From a virus, in IMG/VR virus record IMGVR_UViG_3300048918_000350, positions 1 to 57,647 of that record: a stretch of 57,647 nucleotides of DNA, one strand, 5' to 3'. Shown here in pieces: positions 25,086 through 32,807 of this stretch. Positions within the stretch are counted from its first letter, which is position 1. Each line of letters starts with the position of its first letter. The translations under genes were made by a program, and so were the position numbers. Below the pieces are notes generated by a model. The model was not told where the DNA came from, searched no databases, and saw only the letters and a program-made list of their open reading frames with translations.

Positions 25086-25703
25086 CTACTTGACGCAGAC
25101 GTGCAGGATGCCGGGTACGACGGCTCTGAGTAGGCAGACAGTCGAAGAGGGCGCGGGGGAGGGCGCTAGGACGGGTGGAGGCGTTGATGCCGGGGGTGCA
25201 CTGGGGGCCGCGGGCGCGGTTCCGGAGGATGTCGGCGTGGGCCGCGGGGGCGGCGTGTAGAGCGAGATGGGGATGATGGTCGGCACGGCGTTCGCAGGCT
25301 GGCTCGCGGCCGGTGGGGGGAGCGCGTTTGAGCCTGCGATGGAACTGCTCGGTGGGAGTGCGATCGTCGTGTCGGGCTGCGTGCCGCCGGTTGGGACGGT
25401 CAGGACGAGTATGGCGGCGGCGAGCCCGGTCATCGCGGCACCGATGGCGACGGGGCGCCGGGGTCGGTATCTGGCGAGCGCTCCCAGGCCAGCCGGGATA
25501 GTGACGGCCCCGGCGCCGCCGCCTCGGATGATGGTGAAGCGCCGCCGCCGCTCCTCGGGGGTAAGCGGCGCGGCGGCTTCGACCCGCGCGCGGGCCCGGG
25601 CTTCGAGCTGAGCCAGCCTCGCGGTCAGCGTGTGGAGCTGTCGCCGGATCTCGGCGACCTCCTGTTGATCTACATCACCTTCTGATGGCATGTCAGATGA
25701 CAT
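25086..25703 (-). CDS. Coiled-coil membrane protein with Pro-rich exported tail
   Basis: 205 residues. ATG 25703 was chosen because GGAGG lies 6 nt upstream; the longer frame would overlap the next gene. The N-terminal 60 residues form a coiled coil (VAEIRRQLHTLTARLAQLEA). A transmembrane helix (AIGAAMTGLAAAILVLTVP) leads to about 90 Pro/Ser/Ala residues and a short Cys-containing end (TVCLLRAVVPGILHVCVK). It may remodel the lysogen surface. Family not recognised. Confidence 0.6.
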   Translation of the reverse strand: MSSDMPSEGDVDQQEVAEIRRQLHTLTARLAQLEARARARVEAAAPLTPEERRRRFTIIRGGGAGAVTIPAGLGALARYRPRRPVAIGAAMTGLAAAILVLTVPTGGTQPDTTIALPPSSSIAGSNALPPPAASQPANAVPTIIPISLYTPPPRPTPTSSGTAPAAPSAPPASTPPPVLAPSPAPSSTVCLLRAVVPGILHVCVK

Positions 25704-25779
25704 ATACCCCTCCGTGTGGACAGCGTCCGTAGCGAGGCTATGCATCGTAGAGCGAGAAGATTGAGAGGTAAAGAGATGG

Positions 25780-25989
25780 TCAGCTACTTCTATCGGGTGA
25801 ATTCTGGCCACCCTGCCGCAGCGCTCTGATCTGCCCCTTCAAGTCCTCAATGTCCCACCTGGCGTGATTGCCGGGGGTAACAAGGGTCGGCGTGACCGTC
25901 CCCTCCTGCCACCAGCGAGCGAGGGTGGAGTGGGCGACGCCGATCGCCTTCGCGGCGACTCCGGTAGGCACGAGGGGCGCGTCAGACAT
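25780..25989 (-). CDS. MerR/AlpA-like DNA-binding protein (possible excisionase or repressor)
   Basis: 69 residues from ATG 25989; ATG 26007 in frame is an alternative. The winged-helix motif TGVAAKAIGVAHSTLARWW followed by TPTLVTPGNHARW is typical of MerR/Xis-type proteins. Position next to the integrase makes a recombination directionality or lysogeny-control role attractive. A 12-bp inverted repeat covers the start region, which implies autoregulation. Confidence 0.65.
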   Translation of the reverse strand: MSDAPLVPTGVAAKAIGVAHSTLARWWQEGTVTPTLVTPGNHARWDIEDLKGQIRALRQGGQNSPDRSS

Positions 25990-26014
25990 GCCGACACGAT
26001 CAGGCATGTCCGAC
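25981..26014. promoter_or_regulatory. Operator overlapping the MerR-like start codon
   Basis: GTCAGACATGCC (25981-25992) and GGCATGTCCGAC (26003-26014) are inverse copies with one mismatch, spaced by 10 bp. Both possible ATG codons of the MerR-like gene lie in the arms, so binding there would block its expression. Confidence 0.55.
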
Positions 26015-26078
26015 GCGATTTCACCTCGGAATGGACGATCACGGCTGTTCGAGACGATTAAGCGGTTACAGGATGCTG

Positions 26079-26468
26079 TCAGGCGCCCTTGCGGGTTGAA
26101 ACAGCCCCCCCGTCGGCCCGGGCTTCTAGGGCCTCGGCTCGGGTGAGGAGTTCTGCCGCCAATGCCCGCAGGCTGCGGATCTCGTCGGCGAGTTGGGCGT
26201 CGGTGGGGCTCGGCGGTTGTGGGCGTTCGCCGCCGGCCCAGAGTACTTCTACAGTCCCTGCCTCCCATTCCAGAATGCGTTCGAGTTCGGTTCGTGTGCG
26301 TCGCGTGGGCTTGACCTCAGTGCGGCCGGACCAGAGTCGTTGGATGGTGGATCGACCCAGGCCGCTGTGGTGGATGAGGTCTTCCTGCAACCAGCCGCGG
26401 TCCGCGCAGGCTTCGCGGATCGCTTCGGCTAGGCGCGCAGGATGTGGGCGCCCTCTCTCGGTGGTCAC
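26079..26468 (-). CDS. XRE-family repressor (CI-like, probable immunity repressor)
   Basis: 129 residues from GTG 26468. The helix-turn-helix (LAEAIREACADRGWLQEDL then IHHSGLGRSTIQRLWSGRT) is of the XRE/Cro-CI class. The second half is a long helical segment (ADEIRSLRALAAELLTRAEA) likely to dimerise. It is divergent from a Cro-like gene with three operators between them, the standard lysis-lysogeny arrangement. No peptidase domain is present, so induction may depend on the antirepressor. Confidence 0.75.
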   Translation of the reverse strand: MTTERGRPHPARLAEAIREACADRGWLQEDLIHHSGLGRSTIQRLWSGRTEVKPTRRTRTELERILEWEAGTVEVLWAGGERPQPPSPTDAQLADEIRSLRALAAELLTRAEALEARADGGAVSTRKGA

Positions 26469-26488
26469 GCCCTCATGATGCCCTACCC

Positions 26489-26506
26489 AGGCACCAATTG
26501 GTAACA
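26489..26506. promoter_or_regulatory. Operator O1 of the CI/Cro-like switch
   Basis: AGGCACCAATTGGTAACA matches the palindrome consensus AGGCACC-N4-GGTGCCT in one full half and part of the other. It is nearest the repressor gene. Confidence 0.65.
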
Positions 26507-26551
26507 CCGCCCCGGCTTTCATGGCTCTCACGTGGACCGATAGAGCGCGCC

Positions 26552-26569
26552 CGGCGCACATTGGTGCCC
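26552..26569. promoter_or_regulatory. Operator O2 of the CI/Cro-like switch
   Basis: CGGCGCACATTGGTGCCC keeps a strong right half (TTGGTGCC) and a degenerate left half. Its centre is 63 bp from O1 and 62 bp from O3. Confidence 0.55.
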
Positions 26570-26606
26570 AGATGGAAGTGCGTGCGCCGGTAATTTTCAA
26601 TGGGGC

Positions 26607-26636
26607 TTGCGTTAGGCACCATATGGTGCCTACGAT
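26607..26636 (+). promoter_or_regulatory. Promoter of the Cro-like gene
   Basis: TTGCGT (26607-26612) and TACGAT (26631-26636), 18 bp apart, fit a sigma-70-type promoter. The start point would fall at or next to ATG 26643, suggesting a leaderless mRNA, consistent with the lack of a strong ribosome site. O3 lies between the two boxes. Confidence 0.5.
26614..26631. promoter_or_regulatory. Operator O3 of the CI/Cro-like switch, perfect palindrome
   Basis: AGGCACCATATGGTGCCT is an 18-bp perfect palindrome lying in the spacer of the Cro-gene promoter. Repressor bound here would shut the early operon. Confidence 0.75.
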
Positions 26637-26642
26637 GGGGCC

Positions 26643-26852
26643 ATGAGATTGAACGCCCCGGCCGTCGACGCGCTGTGCCGCACCAAGCGGATAGGAAACA
26701 GCGAGCTCGGACGGCACATCGGCAAGACACGCCAGTTCGTTGGGCGCCTGCGCCGGGGTCAGCGTGGAGCCTCAGAGGGCACCATCCAGGGTATCGCTGA
26801 AGCCTTGGACGTGTCGGTCGAGGCCATCACCATCCCGGAGGCTGCCCAGTGA
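26643..26852 (+). CDS. Cro-like XRE DNA-binding protein
   Basis: 69 residues, almost all one helix-turn-helix domain: NSELGRHIGKTRQFVGRLRRG then SEGTIQGIAEALDVSVEAI. It is the first gene of the rightward early operon and overlaps the antirepressor start. By position it should compete with the repressor for the three operators. Confidence 0.75.
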   Translation: MRLNAPAVDALCRTKRIGNSELGRHIGKTRQFVGRLRRGQRGASEGTIQGIAEALDVSVEAITIPEAAQ

Positions 26853-27685
26853 CCGAGATCCAGCCCTTCACCTTCCCAATCACCGGCGAGGGCGTCCGAA
26901 CCCTCCTCGTAGACGAAACGCCGTGGTTCGTTGCCACTGACGTGTGCGCGGTGCTCGGCCACACCAACGCGAGCATGGCCATGGCCATGGTGGACGACGA
27001 TGACCGGTGGACCATCCGCAGGTCAGATGCCCTAAGCTTCGCTTACCCCTTCGACGACCTGCGAATTCAGGCGGTCAACCTCGTCAACGAATCAGGGCTT
27101 TTCTCCCTGATCCTCCGTAGCAACGTGACGGGGGCGCGTGAGTTCAAGCGTTGGGTCACCTCCGAGGTGCTGCCGTCAATCCGCAAGACCGGTAGCTACT
27201 CACAGCCGGAGCTTTCCCGCAAAGACCTCGCGCTGATGGTCATCGCGGCCGAAGAGGCGCTGGAGCGGGCCGAGAACCGCGCGGCCATGGCCGAGATCCA
27301 GGCCGCCGACATGGCTCCGGCCGCCTACGCCTGGGACACGCTCGCCTCGGCGAACGGCGACTTCTCCGTCGGCGACGCAGCGAAGATCCTCAGCCGCGAC
27401 AAGGCCATCAAGACCGGTCAGGGCCGACTGTTCACGACCCTCTACCGCCTCGGCTGGACCTACCGACAGCAGGGCGACGGCCGTTGGCGCGTCAAGCAGA
27501 CCGCCATCGACGCGGGGCGCCTCTCGGAGCTGGCCGGGTCCCACTACCACCCGCGTACTGGGGAGCTGATTCTCGACGCTCCGCAGGTGCGCGTGACGGT
27601 CAAGGGCGTGCTGGCGCTCCAGAAGCACCTAGGGGGCCACGACGAGCTTCCTGGGCTGATGCCCGAGGAGTTGACGGCCGCATGA
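26849..27685 (+). CDS. Phage antirepressor (BRO-N plus KilAC domains)
   Basis: 278 residues from GTG 26849 overlapping the previous stop. Residues 1-115 match BRO-N (VDETPWFVATDVCAVLGHTN, NESGLFSLILRSN, EFKRWVTSEVLPSIRKTG). Residues about 125-260 match the KilAC domain (DTLASANGDFSVGDAAKIL, GQGRLFTTLYRLGW). Such proteins interfere with repressors or act early in induction. A coiled segment links the domains. Confidence 0.9.
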   Translation: MTEIQPFTFPITGEGVRTLLVDETPWFVATDVCAVLGHTNASMAMAMVDDDDRWTIRRSDALSFAYPFDDLRIQAVNLVNESGLFSLILRSNVTGAREFKRWVTSEVLPSIRKTGSYSQPELSRKDLALMVIAAEEALERAENRAAMAEIQAADMAPAAYAWDTLASANGDFSVGDAAKILSRDKAIKTGQGRLFTTLYRLGWTYRQQGDGRWRVKQTAIDAGRLSELAGSHYHPRTGELILDAPQVRVTVKGVLALQKHLGGHDELPGLMPEELTAA

Positions 27686-27876
27686 GCGCCAACTTGGCCA
27701 TCGAAGCCGAGCCCTACGCGGGTGAGTCATCGAAGGCCCGCGCCCTCGCCCTGCTCGGCCCCGAGGTGATGGCCGATATCGCGGCCCGCGTCGCGGCCGC
27801 GCCCCCACCGTCGCCGGAGAAGGTCGCGCTGGTCGCGCGCCTGTTCGCGGTGATCCCACCGGCGCGCACCCCCTGA
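27682..27876 (+). CDS. Small hypothetical protein
   Basis: 64 residues, ATG overlapping the antirepressor stop. It is Ala-rich and helical (SSKARALALLGPEVMADIAARVAAAP). It may be a small early regulator. No family recognised. Confidence 0.5.
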   Translation: MSANLAIEAEPYAGESSKARALALLGPEVMADIAARVAAAPPPSPEKVALVARLFAVIPPARTP

Positions 27877-27884
27877 ACGCACAT

Positions 27885-27909
27885 CGGCCCCGGAGGCTAC
27901 CCGGGGCCG
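27885..27909. terminator. Hairpin in early operon (attenuator or terminator)
   Basis: CGGCCCCGG (27885-27893) and CCGGGGCCG (27901-27909) make a 9-bp perfect stem with a 7-nt loop between two early genes. No T run follows, so attenuation or RNA stability is as likely as termination. Confidence 0.5.
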
Positions 27910-27941
27910 TGCATCCCAATCCCAGCACAGGAAGGAAGATC

Positions 27942-28520
27942 GTGTTCGGTCTCAAGGATAGCAGGGCCCGTCACCGGGTCATCAACGAGCACGGCGACCC
28001 GCTGGAGGACACGTGGGTCGGCAAGCTGCGGTTCGCTGCGGGCCTGGCGGTGCGTGAGGAGGCCCCGGAGTCGACGGAGCTGCTGCCGGCCGTGGCGCCG
28101 GCGACGCGGACGCTGCCGTTCAAGGGCGCGCAGACGGTGGCGTTGCGGGTGCCGGCTGCGCCGCAGCGGCGGTCGCTGTGGCGTCCGGCGCCGGGCCCGA
28201 TCCCGAACCCGTTCCAGGTGCATCCGTTCGGCAAGAAGTGGTTCTCGGAGTGGCTGGGGACGTTCTCCCACAACGCCCGGGCGTGGAAGTACCGGGTGCG
28301 GGCGGCCGAGGTCCGCTGGGATCAGATCGACGCGAAGGTCGACGCCGCGATCGTCCGGGTGAGGGCGAAGCGGGTCGAGTTCGACGCGAACTGGGGTGCC
28401 ACGGAAACGCGGCTGGCCAAGCTGGCGGCGCAGCGCCCGTCGGAGCGGCCGACGACGGAGATGACCGGCCTGGTGCGCGACCTGAACGCGATGCTCGCGG
28501 GTGAGCGGGTGGCGGCGTGA
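27942..28520 (+). CDS. Hypothetical early protein
   Basis: 192 residues from GTG 27942 with GGAAG upstream. A basic N-terminal half contains PFKGAQTVALRVPAAPQRRS and a Trp/Phe cluster (FGKKWFSEWLGTFSHNARAW). The C-terminal half is helical and rich in Arg and Lys (RVRAKRVEFDANWG, ETRLAKLAAQR). Nucleic-acid binding is plausible. Function is unknown. Confidence 0.55.
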   Translation: MFGLKDSRARHRVINEHGDPLEDTWVGKLRFAAGLAVREEAPESTELLPAVAPATRTLPFKGAQTVALRVPAAPQRRSLWRPAPGPIPNPFQVHPFGKKWFSEWLGTFSHNARAWKYRVRAAEVRWDQIDAKVDAAIVRVRAKRVEFDANWGATETRLAKLAAQRPSERPTTEMTGLVRDLNAMLAGERVAA

Positions 28521-28717
28521 ACGCGTTCAAGGTGGGCGACGAGGTGACGGTGGAGTCGCCGGCGCCGCACGCGGGTCAGGTGGGCGTGATCCGGGAGGTG
28601 GACGCGGACCACTCGATCACGCTGTTCCGGGTTGTGGGCGAGGCGTTCGACGCCTGGTACTGGGGCGAGGAGATCTCGCTGCGGGTGCTGGTGTCCGGAT
28701 CGGTGGTGAACCGGTGA
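28517..28717 (+). CDS. Small KOW/SH3-like protein
   Basis: 66 residues, GTG overlapping the previous stop. The pattern FKVGDEVTVESPAPHAGQVG and VIREVDADHSITL is the usual small beta-barrel (KOW/SH3-like). It likely binds nucleic acid or protein. It belongs to a run of overlapping small early genes. Confidence 0.55.
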   Translation: MNAFKVGDEVTVESPAPHAGQVGVIREVDADHSITLFRVVGEAFDAWYWGEEISLRVLVSGSVVNR

Positions 28718-28989
28718 GCGCCCTGTTCGTGGACCCGCGTATCGGCCGTGAGTTCCAGTCGGCCGCCGAGGTGGAGTCGCTGCCGGTCGGTGCGGTGCTC
28801 ATCGACTCGGACGGGGACGCGTGGCAGTGCGCTCGGTCAGGCGTCTGGTATGGGGCATTCCCCGGCTCGTCTGTCGGCGAGGTGTCGTCGTTGCTGGCCG
28901 AGCAGTTCGGTCCGCTGCTGCTGGTGTGGATCCCGCCGGGCTCGGAGCTGAAGGTCGAGCCGGAGTTCGAGGCGGTGAGCGCCCGATGA
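28714..28989 (+). CDS. Small hypothetical protein
   Basis: 91 residues, GTG overlapping the previous stop. Beta-strand rich with SLPVGAVLIDSDGDAWQ and VWYGAFPGSSVGE. The WQCARSGVWYG part resembles small carbohydrate-like folds but no real match is known to me. Confidence 0.5.
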   Translation: MSALFVDPRIGREFQSAAEVESLPVGAVLIDSDGDAWQCARSGVWYGAFPGSSVGEVSSLLAEQFGPLLLVWIPPGSELKVEPEFEAVSAR

Positions 28990-29288
28990 GCGCCACCTTC
29001 GAACGCGGCCCGCTGCGCACCTACCAGGTGACGTACAAGAGCGGCCACATCGAGCAGTACCAGGGCCACCAGGTGATCATCCCGAACCTGCTAGACCTGC
29101 CGCCGATCTTCGGGGTGGCGACGAAGAAGCGCGACATGATCACCATCCACGGCGACTTTCCGGACGGCTGGCGCCTCGTGCTCGCCGTGCGCGAGGACCT
29201 CGTGGAGTCCGTGAAGGACGTCACCGGCATGGACCTGTGGGCCCAGCTCGGCGTACGCCCGGACGCCGAGGATGGTGACCCGTCGTGA
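28986..29288 (+). CDS. Small hypothetical protein
   Basis: 100 residues, ATG overlapping the previous stop. Begins with beta strands (YQVTYKSGHIEQYQGHQVII) and ends acidic (PDAEDGDPS). Part of the overlapping early operon. No recognised domain. Confidence 0.5.
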   Translation: MSATFERGPLRTYQVTYKSGHIEQYQGHQVIIPNLLDLPPIFGVATKKRDMITIHGDFPDGWRLVLAVREDLVESVKDVTGMDLWAQLGVRPDAEDGDPS

Positions 29289-29629
29289 CTATCGCCGCTG
29301 GTATCTCCCCGCTGGTGCCGCCGCAGGTCCACGGTGACGGTCGCGCCTCGGACCTGGGCGTGTGGGTGGAGGGCGCGGATCTGCGGGTCGGCTGGATGGT
29401 GCGGCTGGGTGATGGCCGGTGGGCCGAGGTGGTCGGGGCGCCGGTCCTGTCCCTGCTGGGCCGGGTGTCGGTGGAGGTGTCGTGGCTGGGGCTGCCGCCG
29501 GAGCAGGTGCTGGTCGGGTTCCGGCGGGTCGTGTGGGCCCGGACCCCGGTCATGGAAGCGGAGTACGTCAGGGCCCTGTTCGAGGGCCGGGAAGAGGGAG
29601 GGGAACTGACATGCAGTTCGGACAGCTGA
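29285..29629 (+). CDS. Small hypothetical protein
   Basis: 114 residues, GTG overlapping the previous stop. Trp/Val-rich beta sequence (DLRVGWMVRLGDGRWAEVV, VSVEVSWLGL) suggests a small barrel. Its 3' end overlaps the next gene by 19 bases. Function is unknown. Confidence 0.5.
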   Translation: MTIAAGISPLVPPQVHGDGRASDLGVWVEGADLRVGWMVRLGDGRWAEVVGAPVLSLLGRVSVEVSWLGLPPEQVLVGFRRVVWARTPVMEAEYVRALFEGREEGGELTCSSDS

Positions 29630-29913
29630 CTATCGAGCACCTGCAGAAGCGCCTCAGTGAGTTCGAGGCGCAGGCCAAGTCGAAGCGCGGGGCCGCGCGG
29701 GACCACCTGGTTTACGCGGAGCAGGCGCGCATCGCGGCGGAAGAGGCCGAGGCGAACGCGGCCGAGCTGAAGGACCTGCTGGGTTACATCGGCCGCGCGA
29801 ACGACGACGCCCCGGCCCCGCACGACCCGGCCGACTGCGGCACCTGCGACGACCACGCCGACACCCAGCGCGACCAGGACCGGGCCGAGCAGCAGCTGGA
29901 CGGTGCGCTGTGA
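29611..29913 (+). CDS. Coiled-coil protein upstream of RecT
   Basis: 100 residues; GGAGGGG precedes ATG 29611. Helical with heptads (IEHLQKRLSEFEAQAKSK, ARIAAEEAEANAAELKDL) and a C-terminal CGTCDDH that could bind zinc. It overlaps the RecT-like start, so it may help recombination or be a scaffold. Confidence 0.55.
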   Translation: MQFGQLTIEHLQKRLSEFEAQAKSKRGAARDHLVYAEQARIAAEEAEANAAELKDLLGYIGRANDDAPAPHDPADCGTCDDHADTQRDQDRAEQQLDGAL

Positions 29914-31112
29914 CCGCCGACCTGGAGATCCGCCGGCCGGAACTGCCATCCGCCGCCGACATGAGCGCCGCGATGCTCTACGCCGAGCGGCTGGCCAACT
30001 CGGGCCTGCTCAAGCCCCAGTACCGCAAGCAGCCCGCGAACGTCCTGTGGGCGATCGAGTACGGCCGCATGATCGGACTGTCCCCGATGGCCGCCATCAC
30101 CGGCGTGCACGTGATCGAGGGCACGCCCTCCGCGTCCGCCGCGCTCATGTCCGCGCTGGTGCGCCGGGCCGGGCACAAGCTGCGGGTGCGCGGCGACGCC
30201 ACGTCGGCGACCTGCCGGATCATCCGCAGTGACGACCCCGACTTCGTGTTCGAGGCGACCTTCACGATCGAGGAAGCGCGGGCGGCCGGGCTGGCCAAGA
30301 AGGCCGTGTGGCAGAGCTACCCGGCTTCGATGCTCAAGGCGCGGGCCATCTCGCAGTGCTGCCGTGATGCCTGCGAGGAGGTGCTGTTCGGTCTGCACTA
30401 CGTGCCCGAGGAGTTGGGCGCGGAGGTGGACGAGGAGGGTATCCCCGTCGGCGAGGTGCACCACGTTGAGCAGTCGGCGCCTGCCGAGCGCTCGCGTCCG
30501 GCGCAGCCCGTCGAGGACGAATGGACCGAGCCGCATCACGCCTCGTACCCGGTGGAGATCGACGACGTCGAGGTCGTGGGCGAGGAGCCCGAGCCGATGG
30601 CGTCCGACGCGCAGAAGAAGATGCTGCACTCGCTGATCACGAAGAAGCTCGGCCCCCAGTCGGACGCGGACCGCCACGGCCGGATGTCGGCGTTCACGAA
30701 GCGGACGATCACCTCCGCGTCGCAGCTGACGAAGACCGAGGCGTCGCAGATCATCGACGCGCTGACGAAGCGGGACGACTTCGTGCCGCCGCAGCCCGAG
30801 CCCGGGCCGGTGCCGCTCTCGATCCGCCAGACCGAGGACGAGGCCACCATCGCCGCCGCACAGGCCCTCCTGCCCCTCGTCGAGGCCGACCAGGCCGAAG
30901 CGCTCGAGCAGCGGTTCCGCGACCTGATCGAGTCCGCATGGGACTACGTGTCGCTCGACGACGCGCTCGACCAGGCACACGGCGCGGTCTCCGACGGGGT
31001 GCTCGAGATGGACCGGTTGAAGCGGCTGATGGCCGCTGGCGAGGTGAAGCGGCGGGACCTGGACGCGCAGGCCAAGCGGGCGCAGCAGACGCGAGAGCCG
31101 GTGGCGGCATGA
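29910..31112 (+). CDS. recT: RecT-like single-strand annealing protein
   Basis: 400 residues from GTG 29910 overlapping the previous stop. The core pattern IGLSPMAAITGVHVIEG, SASAALMSALVRRAGH and SYPASMLKARAISQCCRDAC, then PEELGAEVDEEG, matches the RecT-like family of actinophages. RecT anneals complementary strands in recombination-dependent replication. The C-terminal third (DAQKKMLHSLITKKLG) is a separate helical domain. No separate exonuclease gene was recognised. Confidence 0.8.
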   Translation: MTADLEIRRPELPSAADMSAAMLYAERLANSGLLKPQYRKQPANVLWAIEYGRMIGLSPMAAITGVHVIEGTPSASAALMSALVRRAGHKLRVRGDATSATCRIIRSDDPDFVFEATFTIEEARAAGLAKKAVWQSYPASMLKARAISQCCRDACEEVLFGLHYVPEELGAEVDEEGIPVGEVHHVEQSAPAERSRPAQPVEDEWTEPHHASYPVEIDDVEVVGEEPEPMASDAQKKMLHSLITKKLGPQSDADRHGRMSAFTKRTITSASQLTKTEASQIIDALTKRDDFVPPQPEPGPVPLSIRQTEDEATIAAAQALLPLVEADQAEALEQRFRDLIESAWDYVSLDDALDQAHGAVSDGVLEMDRLKRLMAAGEVKRRDLDAQAKRAQQTREPVAA

Positions 31113-31306
31113 GCGACGAGCGGATGTCGCGTGCGCAGGAGATCGCCCTACAACTGGGCCACGACGTTGAGTCGGATCCGCCGTTCATGTCGTCGGCGAG
31201 CCGCTGGACGTGCAAGCGGTGCGGCCGGGCGGTGCTTCAGAACGGCCGCGTGGTCTATGGGCAGGCCTCGGAAGAGCGCTGCGAGCCGATCGGGGCCGAG
31301 TCGTGA
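31109..31306 (+). CDS. Small zinc-finger protein
   Basis: 65 residues, ATG overlapping the RecT stop. Central WTCKRCGRAVLQNG with a later Cys (EERCEPIG) suggests a small zinc ribbon. A common companion in actinophage early operons. Function is unknown. Confidence 0.55.
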   Translation: MSDERMSRAQEIALQLGHDVESDPPFMSSASRWTCKRCGRAVLQNGRVVYGQASEERCEPIGAES

Positions 31307-31668
31307 GCGGCGCCTGGATCCTGCTGGCCGCGATCGGCACCGGCAGCGTGGCCGCATGGGCCGCGCACTGGCGGCAGAAGACCGCCGACCTGCTCGACGA
31401 CCCGTCGCCGGCTGAGGCCGCCGAGGAACGCCGCTACGGCCGTGACCGGTACGTCGCGCTCCCCGGCTACCCCGGGCCGGACGCGGCGGACGGCGACCCG
31501 GGTCCGGACATTTGGTCCGCGACCTACCCGGCCGGCGTCCTCGGCGAGCATCCCGAGAGCCCCAGCGTGCCCGGACCGCTCAGCGAGCACCCGCAGGACG
31601 TCGAGGACTTCCTGACCGGGGTGCTGCGGCACTCCCGTGCGGCCGGCTCGGATCGTCCGGCTTCCTGA
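31303..31668 (+). CDS. Hypothetical protein with N-terminal hydrophobic helix
   Basis: 121 residues from GTG 31303. Residues 4-21 (AWILLAAIGTGSVAAWAAHW) may span the membrane. The rest is acidic and Pro-rich (LPGYPGPDAADGDPGPDIW). Function is unknown. Confidence 0.5.
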   Translation: MSGAWILLAAIGTGSVAAWAAHWRQKTADLLDDPSPAEAAEERRYGRDRYVALPGYPGPDAADGDPGPDIWSATYPAGVLGEHPESPSVPGPLSEHPQDVEDFLTGVLRHSRAAGSDRPAS

Positions 31669-31752
31669 CTGCGTGGCGCGGGGCCCGCACTGCCCTGCGC
31701 CGCGCGCTGATCGCCCGGCCCCCGCCGCTGCCGAACCGTGGCGGGGGTCGGG

Positions 31753-31784
31753 ACACCACAACCACTACCAGCTTGGAGATTCCC
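31753..31784 (+). promoter_or_regulatory. Duplicated leader sequence, copy 1
   Basis: GACACCACAACC is followed by TACCAGCTTGGAGA and ATG. A nearly identical leader stands before the gene at 32484. The GGAGA is the ribosome site; the rest may be a shared regulatory element. An upstream GCCCCCGCC / GGCGGGGGT hairpin lies at about 31717-31748. Confidence 0.5.
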
Positions 31785-32405
31785 ATGGGTTACGACATGA
31801 CCGCCGTCACCAAGGACGACGGTGAGCGGGAGCGCGTCGCCAAAGCGCGCGAGGTGTTCAACGGCGCCTGCGCTGCCCGCGACAAGCTCCCGCGCGGCAC
31901 CGACGAGTACGGCGCCGCTCAGCAGGAGGTGGACGCCGCCATGGAGGGGATGTACGCCGAGGAGCGCTCCTACTTCCGCCTCAACATCTGGGGCATGGGC
32001 ACCGCCCGCGACATGATGCACCGCTTCGGGATGCTCGACGTCGAGACCAACCACCCGGAGTGGCCCGACCGCAAGGCGTTCGGCGTCACCGACGAGCAGT
32101 GGGACGAGTACGACTCGGACCTGATCGACGAGGCCACCCCGCAGGCGCTGCGCAACTTCCACGCGGCCCACGAGGCCGTCGTCGGCCACGCCCCCAAGGA
32201 GCCGACCGGGATCTGCGTGTTCAAGCTCGGGTCCAACGACGGCTGGCTGGTGACGCCGCCCGAGATCGAGGCCGCTCTGAAGACGTACTACGCGCTCGAC
32301 GACGTGGTCCGTATGAACAACCGGCTCTACGAGATCACGTGGTGGAGCAAGTGGATCGCCTACCTGGAGTACTGCCAGACGCGCGGCGGCTTCCGCGTCT
32401 GGTAA
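31785..32405 (+). CDS. Conserved actinophage hypothetical protein
   Basis: 206 residues with GGAGA upstream. It begins MGYDMTAVTKDDG, then has an aromatic region (YFRLNIWGMGTARDMMHRFG), and ends with ITWWSKWIAYLEYCQTRGG. Similar starts occur in many actinophage early proteins of unknown function. The dense aromatic content suggests a compact globular fold. Confidence 0.6.
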   Translation: MGYDMTAVTKDDGERERVAKAREVFNGACAARDKLPRGTDEYGAAQQEVDAAMEGMYAEERSYFRLNIWGMGTARDMMHRFGMLDVETNHPEWPDRKAFGVTDEQWDEYDSDLIDEATPQALRNFHAAHEAVVGHAPKEPTGICVFKLGSNDGWLVTPPEIEAALKTYYALDDVVRMNNRLYEITWWSKWIAYLEYCQTRGGFRVW

Positions 32406-32450
32406 TCCCCCGCCGCCCCCGGGGCCGGGTGGACCCGGGCGCGGCGCACG

Positions 32451-32483
32451 ACACCACACCTACCTACCAGCTTGGAGACCACC
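32451..32483 (+). promoter_or_regulatory. Duplicated leader sequence, copy 2
   Basis: GACACCACACC is followed by TACCAGCTTGGAGA and ACCACC before ATG 32484, matching the leader before 31785. It contains the ribosome-binding GGAGA. Confidence 0.5.
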
Positions 32484-32807
32484 ATGACCAGCTACGAAGA
32501 GGTTCCCGTCCACCAGGGCGGCAAGCGCTGCGGGCTCCAGTGGGCGCCGTGGATGGGCGACTGGTTCACCTCCTGGTCGCCGCGCAACGACAACTGGAAC
32601 GCCGAGGGCACCTGGGACCACTGGGTCGACCTGGCCATCCTCATCCTTCAGGACCCGATGACCGCGATCGTGCGCCCGGACGCGCACCGGATCGCGCAGG
32701 AGCTGGCCGCGATCGGCTTCTACAACGAGTCGGGGCGCGTGCTCACGGACGACGAGCTGAAGGCGCGCTTCGCCACTCCGGACGCCCCGGCGGTCGCTGA
32801 TGTCTGA
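32484..32807 (+). CDS. Small conserved hypothetical protein
   Basis: 107 residues. Trp-rich first half (WAPWMGDWFTSWSPRNDNW) and helical second half (DAHRIAQELAAIGFYNESG). It shares its leader sequence with the previous gene. The stop overlaps the next start. Function is unknown. Confidence 0.55.
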   Translation: MTSYEEVPVHQGGKRCGLQWAPWMGDWFTSWSPRNDNWNAEGTWDHWVDLAILILQDPMTAIVRPDAHRIAQELAAIGFYNESGRVLTDDELKARFATPDAPAVADV

